Source: Certhia americana (Eukaryota; Chordata; Aves; Passeriformes; Certhiidae). Taken from it: 64,000 nt of DNA. Shown here in pieces: positions 48,061-61,100 of this stretch; the stretch's first letter is position 1; every line of letters starts with the position of its first letter. The stretch lies in contig CM031869.1 of assembly GCA_018697195.1 (NCBI GenBank), positions 14,998,572-15,062,571 of the forward strand, written 5' to 3'. The notes beneath the pieces were generated by a model, which ran no database searches, had not been told where the DNA came from, and saw only the letters and a program-made list of their open reading frames with translations. A program made the position numbers and the translations under genes.

Positions 48061-50312
48061 AAAAAAAACATTGTATATTGGCCTTAAGTGTAGAAAGTTC
48101 CTTCTTTTTGCTGTTGTTGCTGACTTACTTACTTCATATTTTTTCAGTGAAGATCCTTTGATTTTTCTCAAGATAATAAATAATGCAGTGTAAAACTTGC
48201 TAACTGCCAGGAAAGGGAAGAGTCCAGTCATATAGAACTTGGGGTTGGGAGTAGGAGGGGGCAGATGGACGTAGAGTCTAGGCACTTGGATTGAAGCATG
48301 AAGGGGCTGCTTTGGTGTTAAAATAATCTAATTTCTACATGAAGGGGCTGGTATGGCTTTGCTCTACTTCCAGTGCAGGTTTGGAGCAGCACTTACTGAG
48401 GAGAAGGAACTTTGTGTTCTTCAGCTGGGAAGGCTGAGCTGTCTCCAGTTAGGAAATGGTGACCTCGGTACAGCAAAGTGTGTTGGGAATGGAGGGAAGG
48501 TTGGAGATAGAGGGAAACATGAACACAGCCCTACCTTTCTGCAAATCATTTCTTTCCAGAGGAAACAGTTTCAAGCTTTGCCACCTAGCAGGTGGCAGAA
48601 CAAAAAAATGGTTACATGCTGAATCTGACTCAGGAGGAGTTTGGGGAGTGAGAGAAGTGCAGGATAAGCTCATGGTGTGCAGCTTCTCAACAGGAGAAAT
48701 GATGACAGTGCCTGGTACTGAGTCTGGTTTTTCACTACCATGACATGACTGCACATATGCAAATGGCACAATTTGTACCTCCTTTTTGTAACTGAATAAT
48801 GCTGTGAACCTGGGACAATGAAATACAGAGATCAGCTGGGAAAAAAAAACGTTTTCCACCTGAAGTTTCCCCACCTGCATGGAGCCATATCAGAAGAGCT
48901 GTTCTAGTGTTGCAGGTCTGAGTCAGGATTTATTCTGAAGAGTCGCAGTCTGTCGTTTTTTCTCTTATCCTTTTTCAACTAGGTAAAAAAGCTGTGAGAA
49001 CTAATCCATAGATGGAGTGTGCTCATCTTTCCCTGTAAGGAAACTGAACTCTGAATCACAATCTGAGAGGAGTCAGCTAAATGTCAACAAGGCTGTAGGT
49101 TGCAGCTGCACAGTACATAGGTTACAAAAAGCAGGAGCATTAAACAGTACCAGAATGAATCAGTGATCCAGGCTTGTAGAAGGGTTACCTATAAATTCCT
49201 AGAAATTATGTAATTGCAGAGCCCACTTGTATAGGTCAGTCATGAAAATATTGTTCCTTCTTTTAATAAGGTGTATTTTATTTTTTTTCAGCACTAAGGC
49301 TCATTTTTCATTCTGAAAGCATTTTAGTGTTTGCTTTATTTCCCATCAAATCACTTATTAAATGTGTAGAAACCTTATAAAATTAAGAGTATCTTATTGG
49401 ATTCTTATTTGAAATGCAGAAGTCTTACAAGAGCTTGCCCCAATAAACTTTAGGAGAGCAGGACAAATTCCTACTTAGAGAAGAAGCAGTGATAGATTCT
49501 GAGAGATGAAATGAGCCTGCAAACAGTCTGGTGAACAAGGAACAGGAGAAAGGAACTTTTTATTGCATTTTCCTTTGTGTTAACTGTGTTAGCTGCTGAA
49601 CTGCACAAGAGAGAATGTCTTTCACCTGGAGTCCTTTCTCATATTCTGTGTTTTCTGGATCTCTCTGTGTGTCACGACAGCTGGAACTGGTATCCAGCCT
49701 CACCTAGAGTTCGCTGAGCTCCTAGGCCAAGGACTGGATGAAGTGTTCCCTGTTTAGGATGCTGTGCAATGCCAGGTACTGTGCATGTTGTGTTGTTTCA
49801 CAGGATGTTATTGCATTTTCTCAGGGAGAGGGAAAATTGATTGCTAGATGTGAGCATGAAGCCGATGAGTGGTGCCAGCTCCTCTTCCCCTGTAGCACTG
49901 CTTATCTCCCCCCCACCACAAACACCTCTGCAGCAGGATTCAGGCTGGCAGGGCACCAAGCCCAGCTCACCCTGGGATCATCCTGCACACAGGAGCAGGA
50001 CACTGCTCTCTGGGAGGGGTTTAGCACTTGCCCAGCTCCTACTGAGCCAGCACTGCAGAGGTTTGCTGCCCTCTCAGTGTCCCCCATCAGGACTGGCCTG
50101 GTCCTGCAGATAATTCCCTGCAAGGTCAAATCACACCCTGCTGAGCACAAATAACCTGGAAGATTTGATACCTTTGGGATGGATATCATGTAGAAGATCC
50201 TGACCACAAGAGGAATGTTGCAGATTATTCCATTGTGCAATCACTGGACATTTGACTGATGACAGGAGTAGTCCTTTATGTTTCAGATTAAATGCTTTCT
50301 CAGAAACAAACC

Positions 50313-50374
50313 AAAAAAAAAAAAAAAAAAAAAAAAAAAACAAGAACCTGCAGAAATTAAATTAATTAATTAAT
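50313..50374 (+). repeat. A28 homopolymer with adjacent (TTAA)n
   Basis: An uninterrupted run of 28 A is followed 16 bases later by four or five ATTA/TTAA units. A long pure A run can mark the 3' end of a retroposed sequence. The preceding bases do not resemble a known SINE or LINE to me, and the run may be simple slippage. Confidence 0.85.
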
Positions 50375-53300
50375 TTTTATTTTGCAATGTACTACATTTG
50401 GGTGGTAGAAGGGTGTTAAGTAGCAGTAGTTGTAGAAGCGCTGTTAGAAATTTTCTCCTTAGTACACAGGATTTATGATGAAATTAATCACACCAGTTTA
50501 AGGAATAATTCAAGTAAGCATTCTTCTGGAATGCAAGAGGGTTTGTTTGGGAAAATTCAATTGGGTAAAGACATTCCCTTAATACATGATGTGCTATGGG
50601 TTGTGCAGTGATATACCAGTATCAAAGCACTTTGCTGACCCTGGATATTACTGAGGGAATTACAGCAGAGGCACTACTTTAGTGAGCTGAAAAGTTTCCA
50701 GTTAAGATGTATGGTATTGTATTTCTATGTAGTTTTCTGGCTGTGGTACCAGTTAGATAGTAGCATAGTGGATGTTACCACAGCTCTAAAATGAGTTATG
50801 GGAGATACAATCTGGTTTGTCTTGGCTGCAGAGTGGTGGCAGAATCTGAGCCTGTACCTGCAGCTAACTCCCAAGTTTGTTCCTTCTCCAAGTCTTCTAA
50901 ATTCATGCTACCATTGCCATCCCTAAGTGATCAGTGCTAGAAAAAGCACATGTGGTGACAAGATGAATTTCCAATAGAAATACTTGAAGCAGTACTAAGG
51001 ACAGTGGCAGGGATTGTTCACCTGGAATGCAGTTATTATCTTTGCTCAGGCAAGATTTACATGGGAACAGGCAGAGAGAATTTTTACTAAAATGATCAAG
51101 GAATTGGAAGATTTTTTCATAGCATGAAAGACAGGAACACGTTTAATTAAACAAAGCAGAAGCAGTGGAAGGGCTAACTGATAATGTTGACACAAGAATC
51201 AGAAGATATAAAGTTGTGAAGAATGGATCTGCACTGGAACTTTTATAGAAGGAGAGAAGGAAAAAAAGTCTTCTCTAATGAAACAATACTTTTATGCAAG
51301 GACAAAATGATGCAGTGCTATGAAAGTCAACCACATTCAGTTACTCATGGGATCACCTTGTAGTGAGTGTTCCTTTAATCCTTGATTTCTCTGTACCATT
51401 GGAAAGCATGAATAGAGTTATTACAGCTCGCAGGCACGAATTTTATTATCACAGAGCTTGACTGTTCCTTGGCCTATACACAATGCCACCACAATTTTGA
51501 ATAGATTGCTCACAGTTGGTATTGGTTAAACAAGAACTGGCATGGAAACTGCAGTCCTGCATCAGCTGCTTCTTTTAAAGGTCTGTCTACCAGCACCCTG
51601 TGGTGCTACATGAACAGCAGCAATGGACAGGTGAGAAAATGGCCCTGCCATAGACTTACCTTCTTTTTTGCCTAATTTATCATTAATGTTTACAGCAACA
51701 TTAATTCTATGCTCTCATTAGGGCCTGCTCTTGTGCTAAGGCATTATTCCCTTTATAAAGTGAATTCTGAAATACCATGCTGCCCTCTTGAGGGTACATA
51801 ACACGCTTGGGGGGTTTTATGCAGTTACTGGGAAGAAAATGACATTTTAATGAAAATTCATTTCTTATGGAAATAAACAGCGTAGGCATGAGCATTTCAA
51901 AGCCATCTTCATGTTTTGGATGTCCCAAAAGGAATTGGCCATGCAAGTCCTTGCAAATGACTTAATTTCTCAACCCGAACTCCACAAAAGATTTAGAGAA
52001 TCATATGCAGAAGAGCCAATGGCTGGGAGATGAAATAGAGTTGCTTTCTTACAAACATTGTTCTATTTAGATTTGAACAGAGATTTAATTTGCAGGATGG
52101 GAAGAATCCTGTTTCCAGTGCTCTGGTATTGACCAGCTGTCTTACATGACACAGTCATGGTCCTGCTGCTCCAGAGTGGTGAGTACACAGGGACTGATCC
52201 AACCTGTACTGCAGAGCTCTGGCTGCCTCGTGATTTCTCCCATCTGCAGTGTCTCATTTGAAATGTTTGCTTTAAGAGAACTAAATGTGTCTGTGTTGGC
52301 AAGATAGGAATGCAGGTGGTTAGAACAAGTGCTGTGAAGGACATGCAAAGTATAAGCACAGAGCAGGGAGACACTGACAGAAATTACCTCTGATAGTTGT
52401 GGAGGGAGGTGACAGCAAAAAAGGAAAGTTACTGGAGTGGCTGTGTGTAAGAGTCCCTCTTAAATTAATTGTTTAGCACGACACCAGATGGACAATGGTG
52501 GGAATAAGGTTAGGTGAAGTAGGTTGCCTAATTGCTCATTTTTTATTCATTGTTCTGGGAATCAGTTTAAAGTACAGTGTGTTCATCAGAGACAGAGTGG
52601 AACAAAAGAAGAAGGAGCTGGTTAGGCCCCATGTGGTGTTGTGCCATTGTGAGGCTTGGCTTGACGGATATGAGGAGACATTTTAGCCATCTGTCCTCTC
52701 TCCTTCTGCTCCCCCATGCCTCTGCTATTCCAAGGGGATTCTAGAGAAGCAGAGAATCTGGGAGTGATTTCTGGTGCTAGAAAGTTTAACAGAGCTTCTA
52801 CTGCCTGGACCAGAGGCAAAGGTTTCCATTTTTTTCCTGTAATTTTAGAATATTTGCTGCCTGTCCTCAAGGGTTCCTTTCAAGCCCCAGCTGTGCTGTC
52901 AGGAGTGGCTTCAGAGCCAGTGGCTGGTGAAGCTTCTGTCCCACTGGGGCTGAGGTTGGCAGAGAGCTCCTGGCTGGCAGCGAGCTGGGAATGAGTGGCA
53001 GCTGGCACAGCAATGCCACAGTCAGTGCTGCCTTTGCACGAGAACTCTCCATTGCAGCTGCTCAAACAGGAATCGTGGGCTCCTGAAGTGATCTCCAGTC
53101 TGCTGCCTTGACTAGAAACTGGGATTTGTACTTCACTGAGCAAATATCCATGGAGTGACTAATGCCAGTGACCCTCAAAACCATCCCCATTGCAGGGAGC
53201 AGTGTTACTAAATACAGAAGAAATATGTGTTCTTAATATCTTATAAAAAGGAAACCAATGTCCTTTTTTAAGGTATCATCTAAAATTCCTGAAAAATAGG

Positions 53301-53827
53301 CAATGGTCCATGTATTTATTTTATTCAAGAATAAATATAAATACTTCTTGGCCTGTCTTTTTGTATGCAAAATTTCCAGCCCTCCCATACTATACTTCCT
53401 TATACAGATTTTCAAGTATTCTTCTGTCCCTTCTATAAAAATAGGAACATGGCATGGGTAAACACCACTAAATAAAAGCAAAAATCCAAGTAAAAAATGA
53501 ACTAGAAGTGTTTATAACTGATTGTGAAAAAGAACTCCCTTTTTCACTGATTGTCTGATGGAAAGCTGAACATTTACTTTTAAATGATCAAATGTTTGTT
53601 TCCTATAGAGCAGCCTATACCTGGAAAGGCCTTCAGCTAGGGAAAAGCCCCACAAAAGAAACAAACCCAAAAGACCTCAAGAGCTTGACTAAGTTTGATT
53701 TCAAGTATGGAATAATGTATTTTAAAACAACATTTAGAAAACATTTGGAAGCAGGTCTGCTGGAACAAAAAGCATAAGCTTCCTCTTGAAAATTAATCCT
53801 GTTTACTGACACTGTTATTTTTCACAA

Positions 53828-53848
53828 TTTTTTTTTTTTTTTTTTTTT
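53828..53848 (+). repeat. T21 homopolymer
   Basis: An uninterrupted T run followed by GTGTGGCAGG. On the minus strand this is a 21-base A tail, but no retroposon body could be recognised next to it. Confidence 0.85.
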
Positions 53849-54199
53849 GTGTGGCAGGAACTTAAACTAAGTTCAACCTCTTTCCTTTCCCTAATGTTCA
53901 ATAGCTTTGCCTTGTCCCTCAAGGCCATGTGACTCTTCAGCAGCTTTCCTGCCTTTCAACTTTTGCTCCCTAGGTTAGAATGATCTTTTCACTTGTGTTG
54001 TTCCAAACTTCTTAGAGACCTGCAAATTGAAAATCTTAATGTATGTCCTTGTGCTGTAGGATATTGGTGCAAACTATGGTAAAATAAATACTGAACAGAG
54101 AATTGTGTTCAGCTGCCACCCACCTCTCCTGGGATGTTGCTTTCATATATTCCCCTTTTACAGGTCTGTTTCCTAGAGAGGGGAGTAATAGACAAACAG

Positions 54200-54395
54200 A
54201 ATCATAGAATACTTTATGTTGGAAAAGATCTCCAAGATCAATGAGCCCAGCCATTAACCCAGCACTGCCAATGCCACCACTAAATCTTGTTCCCAAGTGC
54301 CACATCCACATGTCTGTCCCATCCCTCCATTTAAGGGGACTCCACCACTGTCCTGGGCTGCCTGTGCCCTCTCCGTGAAGAAATAAGCAAAATTT
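54200..54395 (-). mobile_element. CR1 LINE 3' end (truncated)
   Basis: On the + strand it starts AATCATAGAATACTTTATG and continues TTGGAAAAGATCTCCAAGATCA...CCCAGCCATTAACCCAGCACTGCCAATGCCACCACTAAA... (pieces shown only), ending near GTGAAGAAAT. This is the reverse complement of the 3' UTR of avian CR1, including the terminal ATTCTATGATT-type octamer repeat at 54200-54212. It is 5'-truncated, as most CR1 copies are, so no reverse transcriptase remains. The open frame of 134 codons that overlaps it on the minus strand is not a host gene. Confidence 0.9.
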
Positions 54396-55121
54396 CTGTG
54401 GGACTCTCAGAACTAGGGACATGATGACAATTGGTAACAAAGAGGCATTTTTAGAAATATCTGTTCTATATTTTATATCTCAATCAGCGGCAGCTCAGTT
54501 CTCCAAAGATTTCTTTGAGGCCAAGTGTACACAGACATGTGTGACTCTGTAAGCCAAGTGCTCTCTTGCTGCCATTTTCCCTGTAACCTCTGGAGCAGTG
54601 TAGAGCAGAGCTTTTTAGATTTTCTGTGGACATCAAGGGAAAACTTGCTTGGACACCTCACCTGCTGTTGAGATTCAGGCACTTTTCACACGAGCTTTTT
54701 CTGTTTTCAGAAGTTCATAGAAAGTTCCTGGTTTTCCTTTCTTGACAATTAACATTAAATGGGAACGTTGCTTGTGCACACTGAATTTCAATATCTGCTG
54801 ATATCCTGGTGGAAGATGTCTGGCATGAGCCTAAACAAAGATTTAGGAGGAGCTGTAGAATACCTGTTTATTTGTATGCTACACTTCAGCTCTTCTATTC
54901 TAACCTCCCCTGGATCTTTTTTCCCTGAACCAATGTGTTGCAGACTTAAGACAGGAAAGCTCAAATGTTGTGTGCAGTAGGACTATGCATCGGTAAACAA
55001 AAGTGGCAGCTGTGAACTCAGCATCTGCAAAATGGGCTGTTTTACTTATTACCCTTCTTTTTAAGCTAAAATTACACAAAACATTCAGCCTAATGACTCA
55101 GTCCATTCATTTTGCTTGAAG
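54396..55121. other. Intergenic, no gene seen
   Basis: About 700 bp of unremarkable sequence between the CR1 fragment and the 5S-like element. Confidence 0.5.
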
Positions 55122-55188
55122 ACATATGACCCTGAACTCCAGCACTGTCTGATTTCAGGCTAAACAAGGTTGGTCTGAGTTGGTACCA
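55122..55188 (+). mobile_element. 5S-rRNA-derived SINE-like relic (AmnSINE1-type head?)
   Basis: The segment aligns by eye to vertebrate 5S rRNA. ACCCTGAAC is identical to the 5S stretch near positions 17-25. A gap follows, then GTCTGATTTCAG-GCTAAACAAGGTTGG matches GTCTGATCTCGGAAGCTAAGCAGGGTCGG, and GAGTTGGTAC matches TGGTTAGTAC. The order and spacing are preserved except for small deletions. Several changes (AAGCAGGGTCGG to AAACAAGGTTGG) are C-to-T or G-to-A, as in decayed methylated repeats. 5S-headed SINEs such as AmnSINE1 are ancient amniote elements, some reported as enhancers. A lone 5S pseudogene is the alternative. I could not confirm a tRNA or Deu segment downstream. Confidence 0.6.
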
Positions 55189-58100
55189 AACTGTGAAGAA
55201 GCAAGAAATGACCTTCAGTAACAGCACTTACTGCTGGGTCAGAGTGGGCACATGGTCATTGTCAGGACACTCTTTTTTCTGAGCTGACACTGAACAAGAT
55301 GGGAGGCAAAATGGTATTATTTTAAAAAATTCCCACAAAAGTACAGTTTAATCAAAAACTTGTATATTCACCCTTATGCTACAGAGTGCAGATCTAAAAT
55401 CTCTTTCTATGCTTGCATTTTTATATCCAAACAAGAGAAACCTATCAGAATAGGAAACAAATAATACGCAGTATTGTTGCATTATTAACTAGTATCCAGT
55501 TGTTTCTGTCATAGAATTTGATAAGAGTAAACAAAAAGAGATTTGATTTTAACAGAGCCAAATATGTTTTTTGCACAAATGTTATATAGTGATTCTGTGA
55601 AAGCAAAATTCTAGTTTTCAGTGCTAGTTCTGCAAACATATCCGCAAATGAAAAGAAAATGTTATGTGATTTTAGCAGATTATCTGGGCTTGTCACATAT
55701 TTGGGTGATCTAATTGAAATGTCTGTAGACATTGTAGGCTTGAAAACAGCCAGTATTGCATTACTGAAACTTCTTATCCAACTGCTTTTATGGCTTTGTT
55801 TAAGATAAGATATTTTATGCTGGTACAGTAATACTTAGATAAGTTAATTAATAATACTAAGTTATACAATTTGTCGTCTCAGTTTCTGTTTCTTGGCAAT
55901 GGAGCATTTTGTTTACTTGATTTCATTCTCTTGCTGCATATTCAGTGCTTCTGAAGTGGCACAATTCTGACCCTTTCAGATATCAGACACAGAGCTAAGT
56001 TCTGTTGGTTTAGACATAGACCTGGAGCCCCAAATTTTGATGCAGCTGAGGCAAAAATTATAAAAGATGGCGTACATAGCAAATAAATGGTGTTGGATAT
56101 TCTCCCTTAAGTTCTTATGGGCACCTTCTGAGTGAAGTATTGAAGGAAGCTCCTGAGGACCTTAATCACAGGCAAAAATTAGGAAAAAAACAGAGACATT
56201 TGCACAATCTAAGAAAATCTTCTTGGAAAGAAGTTCCTTTCTGTCAAGGTAATTAAATAAGTTACTGAAATCTTGAAGACAGAACTTGTCTTATGGCTTT
56301 TTACTCATCCCTGCTGCACTAAGGCATGGGAGCAGTGGTGAGTTTCCATATAATAAATATTCTATACATGTGTAATGCTGAGATATTTGAAATTTTTGGT
56401 TTATTCTGAAAATTACTAAAAATTGTACTTCCCTATGCATCAGATCTTGCTGATGTGCACATTCAGTTACAACTTCTTACTTGAGGTGAAGAAGGATTAA
56501 ACGAATTAAAGGAATTTTGCTACAAACAGCCCACCCTGCCACAGCTCAGGATTGAGGAGCTGGGTTGGTTTTCCATTGCAGCATTTCTAGTGAGGTCCCA
56601 GATGGTGACACGTGAGCAGAGACCCCTTTGTGAGCACAGAGGTGATGGAATCACTGCAGCCTGAGTTACACTGAGTTCATTTAAACTGATAGGCTACAAG
56701 CCTAGAAATCAAAGGGAGAAAAGTGTGTGTCATGGTCATAGTTACAATTTAAGCACTCTAAAGACAGTTTGAAATGGAAAATGTGTTGAGTGTGAAAAGA
56801 GTAGTAACAAATGTGACGCCTTTTCAGAAACTTGACAAAACAGATTACCAAGGCTGCAGAGCTTTTTCTCTTTCCAATTTATACATAAATTTTTTCCTCT
56901 GTGATGATGTCAGCCTCAGCTCCAGTGTCCTGAAGAACATGTATTGATCCTTATATTAACAAATATGCTCATCTAACCATAATGTTAAGTAAACATTTGC
57001 AGCCATATAGATAACCCACCATATGACTTGACATATTCATTATTTAGACAAAATGGATTTTACTTATATACAGCTCAAATGATAGGTTAAAAGCTTTTTG
57101 CAGTATCCAGTTGTTCCAGCTTTATTATAAGTTAGAATTAAAGTTTTAAATTCAGGGAAGTGTTTTTTCACAGCAATGGGGATTTCTGTAAAAATGTGTA
57201 TGGAATATTTGGGTCATGATGAAACATCCATCTGTATGTGACCTTCAGAAGGTTATGATGAAGAAAAGACTTTTAGGCTGTTTTGGTAACAAGAGTATCA
57301 CCAACAATGGTAAAGCAGGACAGACAGAACTTATAAACATTACATCAGCCCTGTGCTAGAGATAACATGTTTACTAAACTTCTCAAAATGAGCTGAGACC
57401 ACGAGTCATCTCATTGTGATCTGCACTAGGACTATTTCCTGCTAAGACTGGCTAGCAGACTGGTATATTACTGCTTGCCCAAAATATTGAACTTACAAAG
57501 CGAAGCTGTCTCTATTTTGTGTAAATAAGTACAAGCGTTCTCTCCTGGAAGGACAAAAAGGTTGCCAGCAAATACAAATACTGGAAAATACCTGCATGCT
57601 AATGATAAGGACATTTGAAGTTCATGTTTTTAAGGAAATCTTATTATCACATTGATAAATGAAAAAATTATACCTTTTAGTCTGTCTAAACAACTATGTT
57701 TATCTTTTTAATTCAATAAAACTGATGTTTGATATTTAAATAAGTTCTCTTATACCACAGGATGTTTAACTTTTGGAAGTTCAAAATGCACTAGACTTAG
57801 TACTCAATGAAATGGGATAGAAATGTGCTCAGGTTTTGCTGTGCTCTTCATTGTCTTCTCAGAGATCAGTTCATGTTTTGGTATTTTCCAAGTCCACTGA
57901 ATTGGGAGGGCTGGGGTAAAAAAATTATGGAGAAATAAATACATAAAATTATGTCAGAGCACTTTCCTGAATTTCCAGAAGGAAAAAACTTGAATTGTAT
58001 TTTCGGAAAAATTTCTAAGTATTAAAACATTCCATAGATATTTAGGCTCCTTTTCAGAGAACACCTCTAGTAACACAAGTGACATTTGGAATGTGCCTTT

Positions 58101-61100
58101 CCTTTGCTAAGCCTTCTTAGCAAAACCAGATGTCATTTGCTGTCTCAAAAGCTGAAGACATATTTCACATGTCAGATGTACAAAGATGCTACTGAACAAA
58201 TTTACAGGCGAGACATTTAAATTCTGCTGCTGCTGGAATTTCTGTCATCTCTTTCAGATGCAGTACACAGCAGCTCTCTGTGATGACAGCAGGACTGGTT
58301 CCATTATGCTGCAAAGTAAATTAATACTTTGTGTGAAGGCTCAGGTCAAAATAAAAATAGTTGATGGCATGTTGTATGCAGAAGTGACACTGTTACATGA
58401 TTAGGAAATACTGCAGCATGCAAGTAGAAACCTGAACACATTTATTTTCAAATTTCAGTTGTGTCATTTTTGAAACTATTTCTTTTTAGGATCAGTATTA
58501 TTACCATTTCTTGTGTTAAAAGAGAACCCCATCTACCCAAAGAGTAGATGACCTTTTCTAGTGGTGTATGCTGGATATGTTAAATATTATAATTAATTTC
58601 AAATAAAGAAATGGGTCATATTATTTATCTGCAACATTAAAACTTTTATGACCTTCAATGAAAATCATGTCTAGTTTTGCATGACCTAATCCTTGAAAGT
58701 TATCAGTGTTTTGTCTATCTTAGGGGCTACAAATTTATCCAAAGTTTTAGATAAATATCTTTGAAAGATAGATGAGCTAAAAGCGGGATAGTTACTTTTA
58801 TATCCCACAGGAGAACTCTTCAGCACTTCTGGAAATGTCACTGATATTTAGGAAATTTTCAAATTTTAAGATGTAAGCAGAATCTTGCCTTCCCTAGGAT
58901 TTCAGTATCTATTTCTACTTGAGAAGAATCATTAAAGAAAATACATTTGCCAGGATTACTTAGAAGAAAGACAAGCTAAATTCAAAAGTTTGAATTTGCA
59001 CTTAAATCCAAGCATGTGGCTCTCCTTGAGTTTAAGTTTGAGGAGAGCAGTCATGGCCTGTTGTTATGGATTCTGGAAATGTTGTGCAATTATATATTTG
59101 TCTCCAATTTTCATATGGCTGTGGCAAATGGAGGCAGGTGGTTTGTGTGCACTCACAGCAACCCAAATCTTCCTGCACTTGCTTCTCTTCATCAGCAATG
59201 GAAAGAAGAGATTCATACAGGAGAAATATTTCCTTCCTGTTCCTTTACTTCCTAGTTGCTACAAATACTTCACTTAAGAAAAGTAAATAGTTTGAATTGT
59301 GCAGCCTTATAAAATGCCTTTTAAAGCGTTCTATTGCCAAAATCTTGTTGGGCAAATGTTGTCAAGTTGTCAAGAAAGTTGTTTGGCAGAATGAAAATGG
59401 GACACTTGTTTCCTCAGGTGTACATTTTCTGAATCTACGGGATTTATTTGCTTGCAATAAAAAGAAGTCACAATGGTCTTCTGTGTTTCTGAACATCAAT
59501 TAATTATTTGAATTCCCTTGTGTATGTACAAAGTAGTATTTCTCACAAAAAGTAAACAGAACAAAACAAACAAACAAGACAAAAAAGCCCTTACCCATTA
59601 AAAGAATTGGAAAATAGCAACATGATTTCTTTTCCCCTCCAACTAAGAATCATTACTGAGCAGAAATGTAGGGATACTGTCCTGGGCTTGTGGCCCAACT
59701 CCTTTGTGTTACTCTGATCCACATATAAGCACAAAGGACTATACAGCCATAAACCTTTAAAGTTGTTCCATATCGATATTGCAATTAAGATTGTACTTAT
59801 CTGGCTGCTGATATGGTTTGAAATCTGTTCTTCTTCTGTTTTGAAGTTCAAGGAAATAATGCAATAAATAGTCCTGCGGCAAATCTGCTCAGGAGAAAGA
59901 CTTCACCATTTCAATCACGATGTTAAATACTTGTGGTATCAAATCCAGCATTGCTGACCCTGAAAAAAGAACATCTGTCTTCTGCAGAGTTTGACCATTT
60001 GTCCAAAATTGAGAAAAATGTGTATTGTGTGTTGCTTCTGAAGGCACCAGTGTGTGATCTCCACACTCTTCTCACAATACACATGTTTAATTAGTCACAG
60101 ATACGATGCTAGCTTGAATGGCAGTCCTTACAATATTCTTTTATTTAATTAAACTTTGTATTTAATGCAATATATTTCTATTGCAAATCCTGTCCTACCG
60201 CTAAATCCATTTTTCTGCAGCTAGATTTGCATTTAATTCAGGACTTGAATTGTGCTCAACCTCATTGTTCCAAGTAATGGAATTTATTGGAATGGATCCA
60301 CACAATACTGCACATAATGAAAATGGGAGAATCAGAAAGCTGGATTGCAAAGTCCAAAATGGAGGAAAATAAGACTGGCAGTTTTGGATGACTCTGTTTG
60401 GAAGGCAAATGTGTTTCCAAGGCCTTCTTTTCAAAAATTGCCACTGACCTTTCCCAGAGTGCTGAGCAGGTCTGTTGCAATTTCTTATTAATCAAAGTCG
60501 AAAAAGCACAATCTGTACATTTACAGAACTGGTATCAAACTCCTTCAGTAATTGAAAAGAAAATTAAAATCTTCCATTCTCAGAACTGTTGTGGCTTCCT
60601 TTTCATATTTCTTACACGCAGACAAGGCAAACTGCCCTAGAATTTACATTCAGATACACCCAGTGCTTTCAAAAACCCCTCTCACGTAATTACAACTCTA
60701 ATAATCCTTCACCTGCCACCTCAGTTTCTTCATGTGAGAGGTTTTTGCCATTTGATGTTACAAATGGCTTGATAAAGTAGGAAGAAAAAATCTTTAAAAA
60801 TCATCTAGAAATCGATTCTTTCACTTAGTGAAAAAAAGAGACTTAAAAATTAATTGAATGATATTTTAAGAAGTTCTTAAACCAAGAGGATGTATTTTAA
60901 GAACAAATTAAATAGTGAGCAGATATTTTCCTGTAACTAAAAATTAGTTTCTTGTTTCCAGGTACATGATTAAAGATTGAAGAGCAGTGTCCAGCTAGCT
61001 GTCTTGTGCATTACTGAAACATAAAAGTAAGTAAAAACAACTTAATTATATGTGTTTTTTCATGGATAAGAAAATACCTATTAGATAGAACACAACATGT

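Larger units (their letters stand above)
48058..54199. other. Intergenic, no gene seen
   Basis: Contains an A28 run (50313-50340) followed by ATTAA repeats (about 50356-50374), and a T run at 53828-53848. A GC-richer patch at 49860-50150 has open frames in several phases but no recognisable protein. Confidence 0.55.

Noticed and set aside
47920..48285. Minus-strand open frame with SLSLSLSL and YIYIYI
   Set aside because: Translation of the (AT)n(AG)n microsatellite.
54036..54440. Minus-strand open frame of 134 codons
   Set aside because: It overlaps a CR1 3' UTR fragment and has no recognisable domain.
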